Source of the DNA: Dialister pneumosintes | Lineage (GTDB): Bacteria; Bacillota; Negativicutes; Veillonellales; Dialisteraceae | Direction of reading: 5' to 3' | Length of the DNA stretch: 64,000 nt | NCBI RefSeq assembly: GCF_001717505.1 | Contig: NZ_CP017037.1 | Span: forward strand, 1,197,001 to 1,261,000 | Part shown: positions 50,219 to 59,376 of the stretch, piece by piece | How the letters are laid out: each line of letters opens with the position of its first letter | How positions within the stretch are numbered: the first letter of the stretch is position 1 | Translations under genes and position numbers: made by a program | The notes under the pieces: generated by a model | Database searches by the model: none | What the model was told of the DNA's origin: nothing | What the model saw: only the letters and a program-made list of their open reading frames with translations

Positions 50219-51003
50219 GTATATTGGAAACGAAACAAATCAGTATCGGCTATGGAACAAAAAAAGTGTTAGAACACATCTCTCTTCGATTTGATATACC
50301 TGAAATTGTATCGATTATCGGACCTAACGGTTCCGGTAAATCTACCTTGGTTAAAGCATTAGCAGGGATACTTCCGGTTCTTGAAGGAGAAGTACTTTTT
50401 CAAAATAAAGAAATTCACTCTATAAGTGAACGGATAAAGTCGCAGCAGATTTCTTATTTACCGCAAATAGTAGAAGCACCTCCTGATATGTTAGTTAAAG
50501 AGTTAGTTATGTATGGGCGGATGCCTTACCAATCTCTCTTTTCGGAAGCGGATGATAAGGATAGAGAATTGGTTGCATGGGCATTGCAAGAAACGGCGTT
50601 GCAGCAATTAAAAAATCGCAGAATAGGTTCTTTATCCGGAGGAGAAAAACAACGTGCTTGGATTGCAATGGCTTTGGCAAAACAGCCAAAAGTACTTATT
50701 TTAGATGAACCGACAACTTATTTGGATATAAAACATCAAATGAGTTTAATGGAATTGGTTACTTCTCTTTATCAAAAAATGAATATTTTGATACTTATGG
50801 TCATGCACGATTTGAATTATGCAGCGAGATATGGTCATCGTTTAATAGCACTTAAAAATGGTCAAATTATGGCAGACAGTACTTGTGAAGAGGTCTTTTG
50901 TCCGGAAGTATTAGAACCTTTATATGGGATTCAGGTTAAAATCCTTAAAGAAAATATTGGGCAGAAAGATCATTTATTATGTGTTCCTTGTAATATAAAA
51001 TAG
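50215..51003 (+). CDS. Heme/iron ABC transporter ATP-binding protein
   Basis: 262 residues. Walker A IIGPNGSGKSTLVKALAG, signature GSLSGGEKQRAWIAMAL, Walker B VLILDEPTTYLDIKHQ, H-loop LMVMHDLNYAARYGHR. FepC/HmuV type. Drives uptake with the permease just upstream. Confidence 0.93.
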   Translation: MSILETKQISIGYGTKKVLEHISLRFDIPEIVSIIGPNGSGKSTLVKALAGILPVLEGEVLFQNKEIHSISERIKSQQISYLPQIVEAPPDMLVKELVMYGRMPYQSLFSEADDKDRELVAWALQETALQQLKNRRIGSLSGGEKQRAWIAMALAKQPKVLILDEPTTYLDIKHQMSLMELVTSLYQKMNILILMVMHDLNYAARYGHRLIALKNGQIMADSTCEEVFCPEVLEPLYGIQVKILKENIGQKDHLLCVPCNIK

Positions 51004-51036
51004 GGATTTAGTTATTTAGTAAAAATGGAGTTAGTT

Positions 51037-53085
51037 ATGAACAATAAAATGTTAAAAATGGGAATCGTTTCTTGCATCGTTATGTCTTCTTTGGGAGTAG
51101 CTATGCCGATTACTTGTGCTGCAGAACCTGCAGAAAAATTATCTACATCAGAAGTGGTGGTAACTGCTAATCGAACACAAGAAGAAATAAAAGCAATTCC
51201 ACAAGCTACAGAAGTGATTACAGCACAAGATATACAAGATCTCGGGGCAACTACCGTGCAAGATGCTCTCGCATTGGCACATGATGTAACTGTTCGTTCC
51301 AGTATAGTAGGTAGTAATGTGCAGATTCGAGGAATGAGCCAAAACCATATTTTAATTTTAGTTGACGGGAAAAGAATGGCAGGCGAAGATACTGCTAAAT
51401 TGACTAATTCCTATGCATTAGAGAGATTAAATGTAAATGATATTGAAAGAATAGAAATCGTTCGAGGTTCTTCCAGTGCTTTATATGGCTCAGATGCAAT
51501 AGGCGGAATCATTAATATTATTACTAAAGTGCCCAGTGAATCTTCTACTACCATAGGTATGGTAACAGGGACTAAGAATACCGCCACTTATGTTTATGCA
51601 GACTTAGGTAAGAATGGAAGATGGTCTTCTTCCGTATCCGCTCGTTGGGATAAAGTACGAGAACGAAAAGAATATCAATATTCCGAACAAATGGGAAGAG
51701 GTGGAAAGATTACTGTTATTGATGGAATTAACTCCAATATGTATGGTATGCATCGCACCTATCATACAGCTGCTAAGTATGATTTTGAAAATGCCAATAA
51801 AAACACATTGCGTTTTGACGTAGATTATTTAAAAGATGATTTGAAAAGTGCGTATGCAGATGCTTATTCTAAGAGTCCGGCAGGTAAGACCGTAACTGCA
51901 AAAAATAAATACTCTACTTTTGATAATGAACGTATTGGATTTTCTGTAGAATATGCAGGACAAACGGATAGAAATGATTATAGCTTCAGAACCTATTATG
52001 ATCAGTTGAAGAAAAATACAAACACATATAATGCACGTCCAGATTTCCGTGGACCGCCGGCTATAGTAAATATGTTGAATAAAACGTATCCTAAGATGAC
52101 GAGTGATTTCAGTAAATATACAACTTGGGTAGCAGAAGCAAAAGATACTATGTATGTAAATGATGCTCATACATTAACTTTTGGCGGAGAATATCGTTTT
52201 ACAGAATATGAAGGAACTCGTCTTAAAAAGACTGCCGGTTCTACCGTTGGGAAACATAACTTTAATTCCTATGCCGGTTATGCAGAAGATTTGTGGCAAG
52301 TTAATGATGATTTATTAATAACACCTTCTCTTCGATTTGAACATAATAGTCATTTCGGAAATAAAACAACACCGAAATTAGGACTTACTTATCATATTAA
52401 TGACAAATTGCGTTTTAAATCTAACTATGGAAGAGGATATAAAGCACCGACTGTCAGTGAAATGTATTTAGATATGACACATCCTATGGGTTCTGCCGTA
52501 GTTATGAATATTGTAGGAAATCCGAACTTGAAACCGGAAGAAAGTACCAATTTTGATGTAGGCTTTGAATATGATGATGGTAAAACTTTTGGTAAAATTT
52601 CCTATTTTAAAAATAAAGTGAATAATCTGATTGCTACTAAACGTATAGAATCGACAAAGACTACATATGTAAATATTGATAAAACGCAAGTAAACGGTGT
52701 AGAAACCGAAATAGGTCATCATCTATCCAATCGGTTAAGTGTCAAGATTCATGACAGTTGGTTGGATGCAACGGATGCTATATCCGGTGAACGTTTAACC
52801 GGAAGAGCGAAGAACGCCATTTCTTTCCAGCTTGTTTATGATGATCATAAGAATGATGGATTCTCTGCTGTGCTTTGGGATACTTTCATTAGTGATTTTT
52901 ATGATACGGATAGAAATGGAAAAGATAGAAACTTTACTTATAACACATTAAATTTCTCTTTTAATAAGAAATTTAAAAATGGAATGAGTGTATTTGGCGG
53001 CATAGATAATATTTTGAATAAGAAAGATAGCGATATATACTTGGATGGGCGTGTATGGCGTGTAGGTGTAGAACGTAAATTCTAA
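51037..53085 (+). CDS. TonB-dependent outer-membrane receptor (probable heme receptor)
   Basis: 682 residues from ATG at 51037 (ATGGAGTTAGTT ahead; an in-frame ATG at 51025 overlaps that site). Signal peptide to about residue 32 (MNNKMLKMGIVSCIVMSSLG), then a TonB box region SEVVVTANRT, plug domain (GATTVQDALALAHDVTVRS; RIEIVRGSSSALYGSDAIGG), and a 22-strand-type barrel ending VERKF with terminal phenylalanine. YKAPTVSEMYL and GNPNLKPEESTNFDVGFEY match receptor extracellular blocks, NPNL being common in heme receptors. Last gene of the operon. Confidence 0.9.
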   Translation: MNNKMLKMGIVSCIVMSSLGVAMPITCAAEPAEKLSTSEVVVTANRTQEEIKAIPQATEVITAQDIQDLGATTVQDALALAHDVTVRSSIVGSNVQIRGMSQNHILILVDGKRMAGEDTAKLTNSYALERLNVNDIERIEIVRGSSSALYGSDAIGGIINIITKVPSESSTTIGMVTGTKNTATYVYADLGKNGRWSSSVSARWDKVRERKEYQYSEQMGRGGKITVIDGINSNMYGMHRTYHTAAKYDFENANKNTLRFDVDYLKDDLKSAYADAYSKSPAGKTVTAKNKYSTFDNERIGFSVEYAGQTDRNDYSFRTYYDQLKKNTNTYNARPDFRGPPAIVNMLNKTYPKMTSDFSKYTTWVAEAKDTMYVNDAHTLTFGGEYRFTEYEGTRLKKTAGSTVGKHNFNSYAGYAEDLWQVNDDLLITPSLRFEHNSHFGNKTTPKLGLTYHINDKLRFKSNYGRGYKAPTVSEMYLDMTHPMGSAVVMNIVGNPNLKPEESTNFDVGFEYDDGKTFGKISYFKNKVNNLIATKRIESTKTTYVNIDKTQVNGVETEIGHHLSNRLSVKIHDSWLDATDAISGERLTGRAKNAISFQLVYDDHKNDGFSAVLWDTFISDFYDTDRNGKDRNFTYNTLNFSFNKKFKNGMSVFGGIDNILNKKDSDIYLDGRVWRVGVERKF

Positions 53086-53088
53086 TAT

Positions 53089-53120
53089 AAAAAAGGACTT
53101 CTTTAAAGAAGTCCTTTTTT
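53089..53120. terminator. Bidirectional terminator between the heme operon and gpx
   Basis: A perfect 32-bp palindrome with arms AAAAAAGGACTTCTTT and the complement; serves both convergent transcripts. Confidence 0.9.
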
Positions 53121-53125
53121 ATATG

Positions 53126-53692
53126 TTATTGTGTGAGTAGTTCTTTGATGCATGTTTCAACTTCATTCATATCCTGTGTCGGTTCAAAGCGAGCGACTAC
53201 ATTTCCTTGGCGATCTACTATGAATTTAGTGAAGTTCCATTTGATATCATTTGAGTTTTTATAATCCGGATTTTTAATGGCAAGCATGGCTTTTACTGCA
53301 AAACTTTTAAATTTATCACTTACTTTTTTATTGGTACCGAAACCTTTAAAACCTTGTTGTGATTTTAAGTAATCAAATAGGGGCAATGCATTGGCTCCGT
53401 TTACATCTACTTTTTTAAAACGATCATAGTTTACACCAAATCGAACTTTACATATTTGTTCAATCTCTTGATCGTCTTCCGGTGCTTGGTTACCGAACTG
53501 ATTACAAGGGAATTCAAGAACAGACAGCCCTTGCTTGTGATATTTATCAAATAAGCGTTGAATGTCATCATACTGCGGAGTAAAACCGCAATGTGTAGCA
53601 CTGTTAAATATCAACATAACTTGACCTTTATAGTGTGACATGGATACTTCTTGCCCCGAAAGGTTCTCTGCTTTATATTCGTAAATACTCAT
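53126..53692 (-). CDS. Glutathione peroxidase family protein (cysteine type)
   Basis: 188 residues. FNSATHCGFTPQYDDIQRLF has the peroxidatic cysteine (C35) in place of selenocysteine; LEFPCNQFGNQAPE gives the catalytic glutamine and KWNFTKFIVDRQG the tryptophan and asparagine. Bacterial Cys-GPx enzymes are usually thioredoxin-dependent. It is 20 bp downstream of a Fur-family regulator on the same strand, which fits peroxide or metal control. Confidence 0.93.
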   Translation of the reverse strand: MSIYEYKAENLSGQEVSMSHYKGQVMLIFNSATHCGFTPQYDDIQRLFDKYHKQGLSVLEFPCNQFGNQAPEDDQEIEQICKVRFGVNYDRFKKVDVNGANALPLFDYLKSQQGFKGFGTNKKVSDKFKSFAVKAMLAIKNPDYKNSNDIKWNFTKFIVDRQGNVVARFEPTQDMNEVETCIKELLTQ

Positions 53693-53712
53693 GATTACAA
53701 CTCCTTGGGTAG

Positions 53713-54105
53713 TTATTTACAAGTTTTACAACGACCATAAATGGTAGTCTGTGCTTCATCAATAGAAAATGCATCCGTATTTAAAACATCTTCTGTTAGT
53801 TTTTCAGAGATTTTTTGTGAAATATGATAGGTTTTACCACAGTTTAAACAAGTCATATGCAATCGATGTTCGCATGTTTCTGCAGGGCTATATCGATATA
53901 GAGCCTCTTTATTATCATTCGAAATGACTTGTAAAATAAGTCCGGCTTTTGTCAAAATGGATAAATTACGGTATACAGCACTAATGCTGATTTTCGTTTT
54001 TCCATTTTTATTCAGTTTTGTATATAACTCACGTGCTGTTATTGAGATATCGGGATGTGTACTAAAAAATTCAAATAACAACTTACGCTGTGCGGTCATA
54101 TACAT
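53713..54105 (-). CDS. Fur-family transcriptional regulator
   Basis: 130 residues. Winged helix (TAQRKLLFEFFSTHPDISIT; ISISAVYRNLSILTKAGLIL), regulatory metal site around AETCEHRLHMTCLNCGKTYH, and structural-zinc cysteines CLNC and the C-terminal CKTC. PerR, Zur and Fur cannot be told apart safely; cotranscription with a peroxidase favours a peroxide or zinc sensor. AAGGAAGG precedes the ATG. It could also be the protein that binds the Fur-like sites in this window. Confidence 0.85.
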   Translation of the reverse strand: MYMTAQRKLLFEFFSTHPDISITARELYTKLNKNGKTKISISAVYRNLSILTKAGLILQVISNDNKEALYRYSPAETCEHRLHMTCLNCGKTYHISQKISEKLTEDVLNTDAFSIDEAQTTIYGRCKTCK

Positions 54106-54130
54106 AAGAATCGCCTTCCTTTATAACTTG

Positions 54131-54170
54131 GTAACTATTGTTACAAGATGGAATTTAATAATAAGTTCCA
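54131..54170. promoter_or_regulatory. Candidate operator upstream of the Fur-family gene
   Basis: Two inverted repeats: GTAAC-TATT-GTTAC (54131-54144) and TGGAA...TTCCA with a 12-nt AT-rich centre (54149-54170). Located 25-65 bp ahead of the start, suitable for autoregulation. Confidence 0.4.
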
Positions 54171-54236
54171 TTTATGTAGTTATTACTTAAAAGAATATTT
54201 ATTTTATCATATCATACTATAGATGGATTTGCTTTT

Positions 54237-55134
54237 TCATATGTTAACAGTAGGAATATATGAGGTATAACCGGATAACAATATATCTACATTCTCCGTA
54301 TCGTACTCTATTTGTTCAGACCATAATCGAACATTATCCGGAAATGTTTGCATGAAGGCTGACTTTAAGATGATAAAATCTACACTTTCTCTGGCGTATT
54401 GTAGGACAGCAGCTATACCGTATGGTTCTACCTTATCTAATACACGATAAGCAATATATTGAAAAAATTTTGAATAATCATAGGAATGTGCATCCAGATA
54501 CGTTTGCACACAAGATTCACTAACTGTTATTTTTGTTTGTAAGAAAGCTATATTTTCTATCCACTCTTGGTTAATCGGATTGGTTTTAGCATATCTTTGT
54601 AATAGTCTTTCATAATAAGAAGTTTTTATTTGGGCGGAAAATACAAGCTCTTTTGAGGATACACCATATCCTAATGCATGCAGTAAGGTGGACAAGGATG
54701 CCGTTTCTTTAGAATAATCTGTAACAAAAAAGAGAGGTTTTTTATCTGCTAACAGCATTTCTACCGTTTTTTCACAACTGAGTCCTAATCCTGCCAGTTC
54801 AAAGTTTTGTGTATAGATAAAAAAACGAGGATGCATAGCACATACATCACATAATAGAGAGTCGTCTGCTTTAGTAATAATTTCACAGAGTCCCTTTTCT
54901 GATAAAAAGGGGCATCGGCTATTTTGTGTAATAAAGCAATAACTATTATCTTTATATGTCATCGATTGGCGAATTTTATTACCTAGAGATGTTTTCAGAG
55001 AAAGGTAACGAGTGGCAGTTTGTTTATCAATTTCGATATCTCAATCTTGTGCACAACAAGAATGGATACAATGATTTGCTTTACAGGAAAATTGATTATA
55101 AAAAGAAGGGTACAGGGTAATCGTGCTAATACAT
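54237..55134 (-). pseudogene. FliB-like lysine N-methylase, interrupted
   Basis: The intact downstream part (ATG at 54962, 241 codons) has CFITQNSRCPFLSEKGLCEI and LLCDVCAMHPRFFIY, the second cysteine cluster of FliB-type proteins. The same frame continues upstream through TGA at 55041-55043 to YPSFYNQFSCKANHCIHSCC-AQD, the first cysteine cluster (CxxxxC...CC), which in relatives is followed by a tryptophan; TGA stands where TGG is expected. Further upstream the frame has no start, but ATG at 55132-55134 with AAAGGA would connect if one T were removed. So two lesions. FliB relatives methylate flagellin lysines; no flagellar gene is seen here. Confidence 0.7.
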
Positions 55135-55235
55135 CCTTTCAGTACTTTATTTTATGATAGATAATCATATCGGTAAGTAGCAAGATAGTCAATATTTCTT
55201 GTTAAAATACAAAAAATCTACTTGCTTTAGTAAGG

Positions 55236-55261
55236 TATAATGTAAATAGATAATTATTATC
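55236..55261 (+). promoter_or_regulatory. Fur box at the autotransporter promoter
   Basis: TATAAT at 55236-55241 followed by the palindrome GATAAT-T-ATTATC (55249-55261), the classical Fur half-site pair, with further TAATGATAAG at about 55273-55282. Placed at the likely transcription start, so iron repression is expected. No good -35 is seen. Confidence 0.65.
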
Positions 55262-55397
55262 AATAATAATTAGTAATGATAAGTTTTTGTATAAATATAA
55301 TAAGGGGAAAGAAGGTATAGAACGGAGCCATATATTTTTTCTAATTTTATTTTAGAAATACATCTTTATAATTTTCAGCAAGAAGGAGAAAGGTGCG

Positions 55398-58300
55398 ATG
55401 AAGAAAAACATTAAATTAACTTTACTTGCATTGGGATGTAGCTCGGTTTTTGCTTTGGGCACATTACCTGTACATGCAGAATATGATCCGAATACAAATA
55501 CGGAAACATTAACTAATAATATGGTTAGTGAAACTCGTGGAAATACGGCGATAGGTGACTACAAATCCTATGAGCATCCGGATCGTGATTTAGTTATTAA
55601 TTGGACACACGATAATAATCGTGGCGACGGTTCTGCTATTCGTGATGCCATAGTTAAGGTTAAAAACTTAACTATTAATACGGATTTTGTTGGAAATCAG
55701 TGGGATGACAAGGCAGTTATCAGTGATAAAAAAACACATATTACAGCAACCGGTGATATTAATATTACTTCACATGATGATGCTATTTATACGGAAGCGG
55801 ACGGAACGACTACTATTGATGGATTTAAGAATTTAAATATTAAGGCTACCGGTCAAGCCTATGGTATTGTTGATAACGGAAAAGGTATTACTATCAAAGG
55901 TGGAGAAGGGAGTACTGTTAAGGTAAGAAATATGTCGGGAAGACCGGCTGTCGGCAATGCAGGTTTTTTTGGTGCAGGAAAGCAGATTTCCATTTCTTCA
56001 GATACTATTGATATAGCCTCCGAAGGGGATGGGGGTGTAGCGGTAGGTGCGTCTATGTATTCTGCTAATGATCCGGATAAGAGATTTGATGTTTCTTTAG
56101 AAGGTAAGCTTATTAAATTGGCTGGAGAACATAGTATCCAAACATTCGGAAATGCACATGTAGCTATTAATCAAAATACAGTAGGTACGGTACAATTAGA
56201 TGGCGGCGTAGATGTGAGTGCAGGAAGCGTTAAAGCCAATATGGCAGGAAAAGGTTCTTACTTAAAAGCTGCCGGAACTTCTGATACGGAAATTACGGCG
56301 TTGAATGTAGGTGTCGGTGGATTGGCAGAGTTTAATATATCCAGTGACGATTCCTATATTCTCGGAGATTTGAGTGTAACTGGTGCTTCACAAGATAAGA
56401 AGAGGAAATCTCAACTCACTGTCAATGCTAGTGGTAAAAATTTTAAGATGAGTCGTGTTAAAGGCTTTGAAAACAGTTTAAGATATACGGGTACCAGTTT
56501 AGTAGAAGTAGATTATAAAGCGAATGCAGATTTAAACCTTACCGGTGAAAATGCAGAAATTGAAGGGACTTTAAATGCACATTTAGGCGGCACTATTCAA
56601 CTTAATATGTCGGGCAAGAATGGACGCTTGATAGGAGATTTAGAAACTAAATTACCAACTTTTACTACTACGCGTTTACCTGATGATAATGCAAAAATTA
56701 CTGCTAATTTCTCCGGTGAAAATGCAATCATGAAAGGTAATATTTTAACGAATCTTGGAGGTTCTACCGTAGAAGCTAATTTCTCCGGAAAAAATGCAAC
56801 TTTACAGGGAAATGCTTCTGCAAAAGGGACCAATGTATGGTCTAAAACAGGAAACCAAGTTACCTATTATATAGGGAAAAATAATCATGTAAATCTTAAT
56901 TTTACAGGTGAAAATTCTTCTCAAACAGGTGATTTGATTGCTGAAGGAGAAAATACATTAGAGGCTAATTATCTTGGTAAAGGATCCTCTTTAACCGGTA
57001 ATGTTGACAACAAAGGTATTATGAATCTTAAGTTTGCTAAGGGTACTTTCATGCAAGGTGATATGAAGAATAGTACTAAAACACTTATGGATAATTCTAC
57101 TTTTGATGGTAAACTGACAGTTGATTTTGACGGTGCTGCATGGAAAGGTGATTTAGATGTTGTTTCCGGTACCGCAACTATCGGGTTAAAGAATGAAAGT
57201 TTGTGGACCGGTTTTGCTAAAGGTACAGGCGATGTCAACATAGATGCTACTTCTCGTTGGAATGTAACCAAAGACAGTATGTTGGGAACATTGGCTTTAG
57301 ATGCCGGCGGTGTAGTTTCTTTAGCCGGTACAGCAAAAACTCTCACTATGAATAAGCTGGCAGGTAATGGTGGAGGCACTTTTGTCATGGACCTTCATTA
57401 TAACGGGAACGATGTAGATGCTTATCGTAATGGTGCAACGAATAGTGATTTCTTGATTGCTAAAGAAGGTAACGGAAATACTTATAAAGTGGATTTAACA
57501 GCAGACAGCAGTGTTGACGGTATGGTAGTTGGAAGTAAATTATACTTTGCTACGACCGGAGCGAACAGCTCTATTTTCAAAGTTAATGATGCAGTACAGC
57601 TCAAATCTTATAAGAGTATCTATGATAAATCTTTAGTTGTTAAGAAAGAAACCGATTCTACCGGTTCTGCTTATGATGGGCATGATAATTGGTTCTTAAC
57701 GGCAGCCGGTGCACCGGGACCGTCTATCAATCCGAACGGTACTAATCCGGGAACTGCTTATGCTACAGCATTATCTATTTGGCGTGATGAAGATACCTTG
57801 TTAAAACGTTTAGGCGAATTACGTTATAATCCTGAAAAACAGGGAGTATGGGCACGTCTTGTTAATAAGCGTTTGGAAAGAGATGGAGAACATAGCTTTA
57901 GTGGCAACTATAAAGGGTTACAAGTAGGTTGGGATAAAGAAAAAGTCACCACAAATAATGGTAACTGGTACTATGGTGCAGCTATCGATCATATTTGGGG
58001 AGATTCCACTTATAGTGCCGGTATCGGAAATCAAAAAGCTACAGCGGTATCTTTCTATGGAACTAACCTGAGAGATTCCGGACATTATGTAGATATTGTG
58101 GCACGCATCGGAAAGATTTTATCTGAATATGACAGTTCTTACACCGATCATGGAAGTTTCGGAAACTGGGGAACAACAGTAAGTGCAGAATACGGTCGTA
58201 AGCAAATGATGAATGAGGATTGGAGTATCGAAACACAGGGACAATTAACATACAGCTATTTGTGGGGAGATGATTATACCACCCGTAATGGTGCAAAAGT

Positions 58301-58628
58301 ACATCAAGATAATGCAGATAGTTTAGTAGGTCGTCTTGGTTTCGTAGTAAGTCGTGAATATGATTCTCCTGCCAATAAACCGCATCGTGTTTACTTCAAA
58401 GCTTCTTTAATGCATGATTTCTTGGGCGGGACTACGAGTCAGATTACAGATGGTAGTAAGAGCTTTACCGGTCAAGATAAGAGAAGAGATACTTGGGTAG
58501 TAGTGGGTCTTGGTACGGATATTCGCTTTGCAGATAATAGACAATTCTACTTTGATGTAGAAAGAACTTTTGGTGCAGATATTCAAACGAAGTATCGTTT
58601 CAATACAGGACTTAGAGTTGCTTTTTAA
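55398..58628 (+). CDS. Autotransporter (type Va) outer-membrane protein
   Basis: 1076 residues. Signal peptide (LTLLALGCSSVFALGTLPVHA, cleaved near residue 27), passenger of repetitive beta-helix sequence (about 30-760) with recurring units such as LNLTGENAEIEGTLNAHLGG, ANFSGENAIMKGNILTNLGG and ANFSGKNATLQGNASAKG. A linker GAPGPSINPNGTNPGTAY leads to the barrel domain (about 790-1076) starting LSIWRDEDTLLKRLGELRYN, ending YRFNTGLRVAF with terminal F. No protease motif seen, so adhesin-like. A Fur box lies upstream, suggesting it is made when iron is scarce. Own terminator. Confidence 0.9.
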   Translation: MKKNIKLTLLALGCSSVFALGTLPVHAEYDPNTNTETLTNNMVSETRGNTAIGDYKSYEHPDRDLVINWTHDNNRGDGSAIRDAIVKVKNLTINTDFVGNQWDDKAVISDKKTHITATGDINITSHDDAIYTEADGTTTIDGFKNLNIKATGQAYGIVDNGKGITIKGGEGSTVKVRNMSGRPAVGNAGFFGAGKQISISSDTIDIASEGDGGVAVGASMYSANDPDKRFDVSLEGKLIKLAGEHSIQTFGNAHVAINQNTVGTVQLDGGVDVSAGSVKANMAGKGSYLKAAGTSDTEITALNVGVGGLAEFNISSDDSYILGDLSVTGASQDKKRKSQLTVNASGKNFKMSRVKGFENSLRYTGTSLVEVDYKANADLNLTGENAEIEGTLNAHLGGTIQLNMSGKNGRLIGDLETKLPTFTTTRLPDDNAKITANFSGENAIMKGNILTNLGGSTVEANFSGKNATLQGNASAKGTNVWSKTGNQVTYYIGKNNHVNLNFTGENSSQTGDLIAEGENTLEANYLGKGSSLTGNVDNKGIMNLKFAKGTFMQGDMKNSTKTLMDNSTFDGKLTVDFDGAAWKGDLDVVSGTATIGLKNESLWTGFAKGTGDVNIDATSRWNVTKDSMLGTLALDAGGVVSLAGTAKTLTMNKLAGNGGGTFVMDLHYNGNDVDAYRNGATNSDFLIAKEGNGNTYKVDLTADSSVDGMVVGSKLYFATTGANSSIFKVNDAVQLKSYKSIYDKSLVVKKETDSTGSAYDGHDNWFLTAAGAPGPSINPNGTNPGTAYATALSIWRDEDTLLKRLGELRYNPEKQGVWARLVNKRLERDGEHSFSGNYKGLQVGWDKEKVTTNNGNWYYGAAIDHIWGDSTYSAGIGNQKATAVSFYGTNLRDSGHYVDIVARIGKILSEYDSSYTDHGSFGNWGTTVSAEYGRKQMMNEDWSIETQGQLTYSYLWGDDYTTRNGAKVHQDNADSLVGRLGFVVSREYDSPANKPHRVYFKASLMHDFLGGTTSQITDGSKSFTGQDKRRDTWVVVGLGTDIRFADNRQFYFDVERTFGADIQTKYRFNTGLRVAF

Positions 58629-58642
58629 AAAGTAACTAAAAA

Positions 58643-58677
58643 GAAAAACACAACGAGGATTTTCCTTGTTGTGTTTT
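58643..58677 (+). terminator. Terminator of the autotransporter gene
   Basis: A 16-bp stem AAAAACACAACGAGGA with its complement (one G-T pair) and a 3-nt loop. Confidence 0.88.
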
Positions 58678-58699
58678 TTGCTATATATTTATGAAAATA

Positions 58700-58727
58700 A
58701 AAAAGCATCGAGTATTCGATGCTTTTT
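58700..58727 (-). terminator. Terminator of the tRNA-Trp/tRNA-Arg unit
   Basis: A 12-bp perfect stem AAAAAGCATCGA/TCGATGCTTTTT, 5 bp beyond the tRNA-Arg 3-prime end on the minus strand; A- and T-runs on both sides. Confidence 0.88.
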
Positions 58728-58731
58728 GTCT

Positions 58732-58808
58732 TGGTGACCCAAGAGAGATTCGAACTCCCGACACCTTGATTCGTAGTCAAGTGCTCTATCCAGCTGAGCT
58801 ATTGGGCC
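58732..58808 (-). tRNA. tRNA-Arg (anticodon ACG)
   Basis: Cloverleaf with encoded CCA. Acceptor GGCCCAA/TTGGGTC (one G-U), anticodon arm CTTGA/TCAAG around CTACGAA, anticodon ACG (A34 to become inosine), T-loop TTCGAAT, D-loop with the normal GG. Transcribed after tRNA-Trp. Confidence 0.95.
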
Positions 58809-58811
58809 AAA

Positions 58812-58887
58812 TGGCAGGGGCAGAGGGACTCAAACCCCCAACCTACGGTTTTGGAGACCGTTGCTCTATCAATTGAGCTATACCCCT
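58812..58887 (-). tRNA. tRNA-Trp (anticodon CCA) with A19/U56
   Basis: Acceptor AGGGGTA/TGCCCCT, anticodon arm ACGGT/ACCGT around CTCCAAA, encoded CCA. The D-loop reads AATTGATA (A at position 19 instead of G) and the T-loop TTTGAGT (U at 56 instead of C). The two substitutions together keep the 19-56 tertiary pair as A-U. The only tRNA-Trp seen in the window; 3 bp before tRNA-Arg. Confidence 0.93.
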
Positions 58888-58908
58888 GTGTGCCATAACG
58901 ACTACTAA

Positions 58909-58937
58909 ATAATAGCAATTTCTATGAAAAAAAGCAA
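58909..58937 (-). promoter_or_regulatory. Promoter of the tRNA-Trp/tRNA-Arg unit
   Basis: On the minus strand TTGCTT (58932-58937), 17-bp spacer, TATTAT (58909-58914), ending 21 bp before the tRNA-Trp start. Confidence 0.7.
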
Positions 58938-59058
58938 GTATTTTATTGGAATACAAAAGATTAAAAAAATTAAATTTAAAATATGGTGTATGATACATAT
59001 AGAGGAATCTTATTTTTAATTTATGATTTTATTTGTTTTGAAGAAAGGTTGATGAAAA

Positions 59059-59322
59059 ATGATTATAGTATATAGTATGCATTCTTGTCCGGATTGTCAG
59101 ATACTGGAAGAAGAATTGACAAAATATTCTTCAAAATTTAAAGTGATTGATATAGGTGAGCATGTGCTACATTTAAAAGAATTTTTAAAAATACGAGATA
59201 TGCATCCGGCATTTAAAGAAGTGAGAGAGAACGGTTGGATTGGAATTCCTTGCTTTGTATTAGAAAATGGGACAATAACTTTTAATCCGGAAGAAGTGGG
59301 ATTAGAGGCATCTCAATTATAA
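59059..59322 (+). CDS. Glutaredoxin-like protein
   Basis: 87 residues, thioredoxin-fold start IIVYSMHSCPDCQILEEEL with a CPDC redox motif at about residues 10-13, and WIGIPCFVLENG with the cis-proline and an extra cysteine beside it. Matches short glutaredoxin-related proteins of anaerobic Firmicutes. GAAAGGTTG lies before the ATG. 45 bp ahead of the efflux operon, maybe unrelated. Confidence 0.8.
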   Translation: MIIVYSMHSCPDCQILEEELTKYSSKFKVIDIGEHVLHLKEFLKIRDMHPAFKEVRENGWIGIPCFVLENGTITFNPEEVGLEASQL

Positions 59323-59376
59323 ATAGTACAAATATATAGGTAATGAATTTTTATTTGGTTATGAAAGGTGAATTTT

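Noticed and set aside
49819-50238. Minus-strand open frame of 139 codons opposite the heme permease
   Set aside because: Shadow of a well-supported permease gene.
58691-58876. Plus-strand open frame of 61 codons
   Set aside because: It is antisense to tRNA-Arg and tRNA-Trp and has no protein-like features or credible start.
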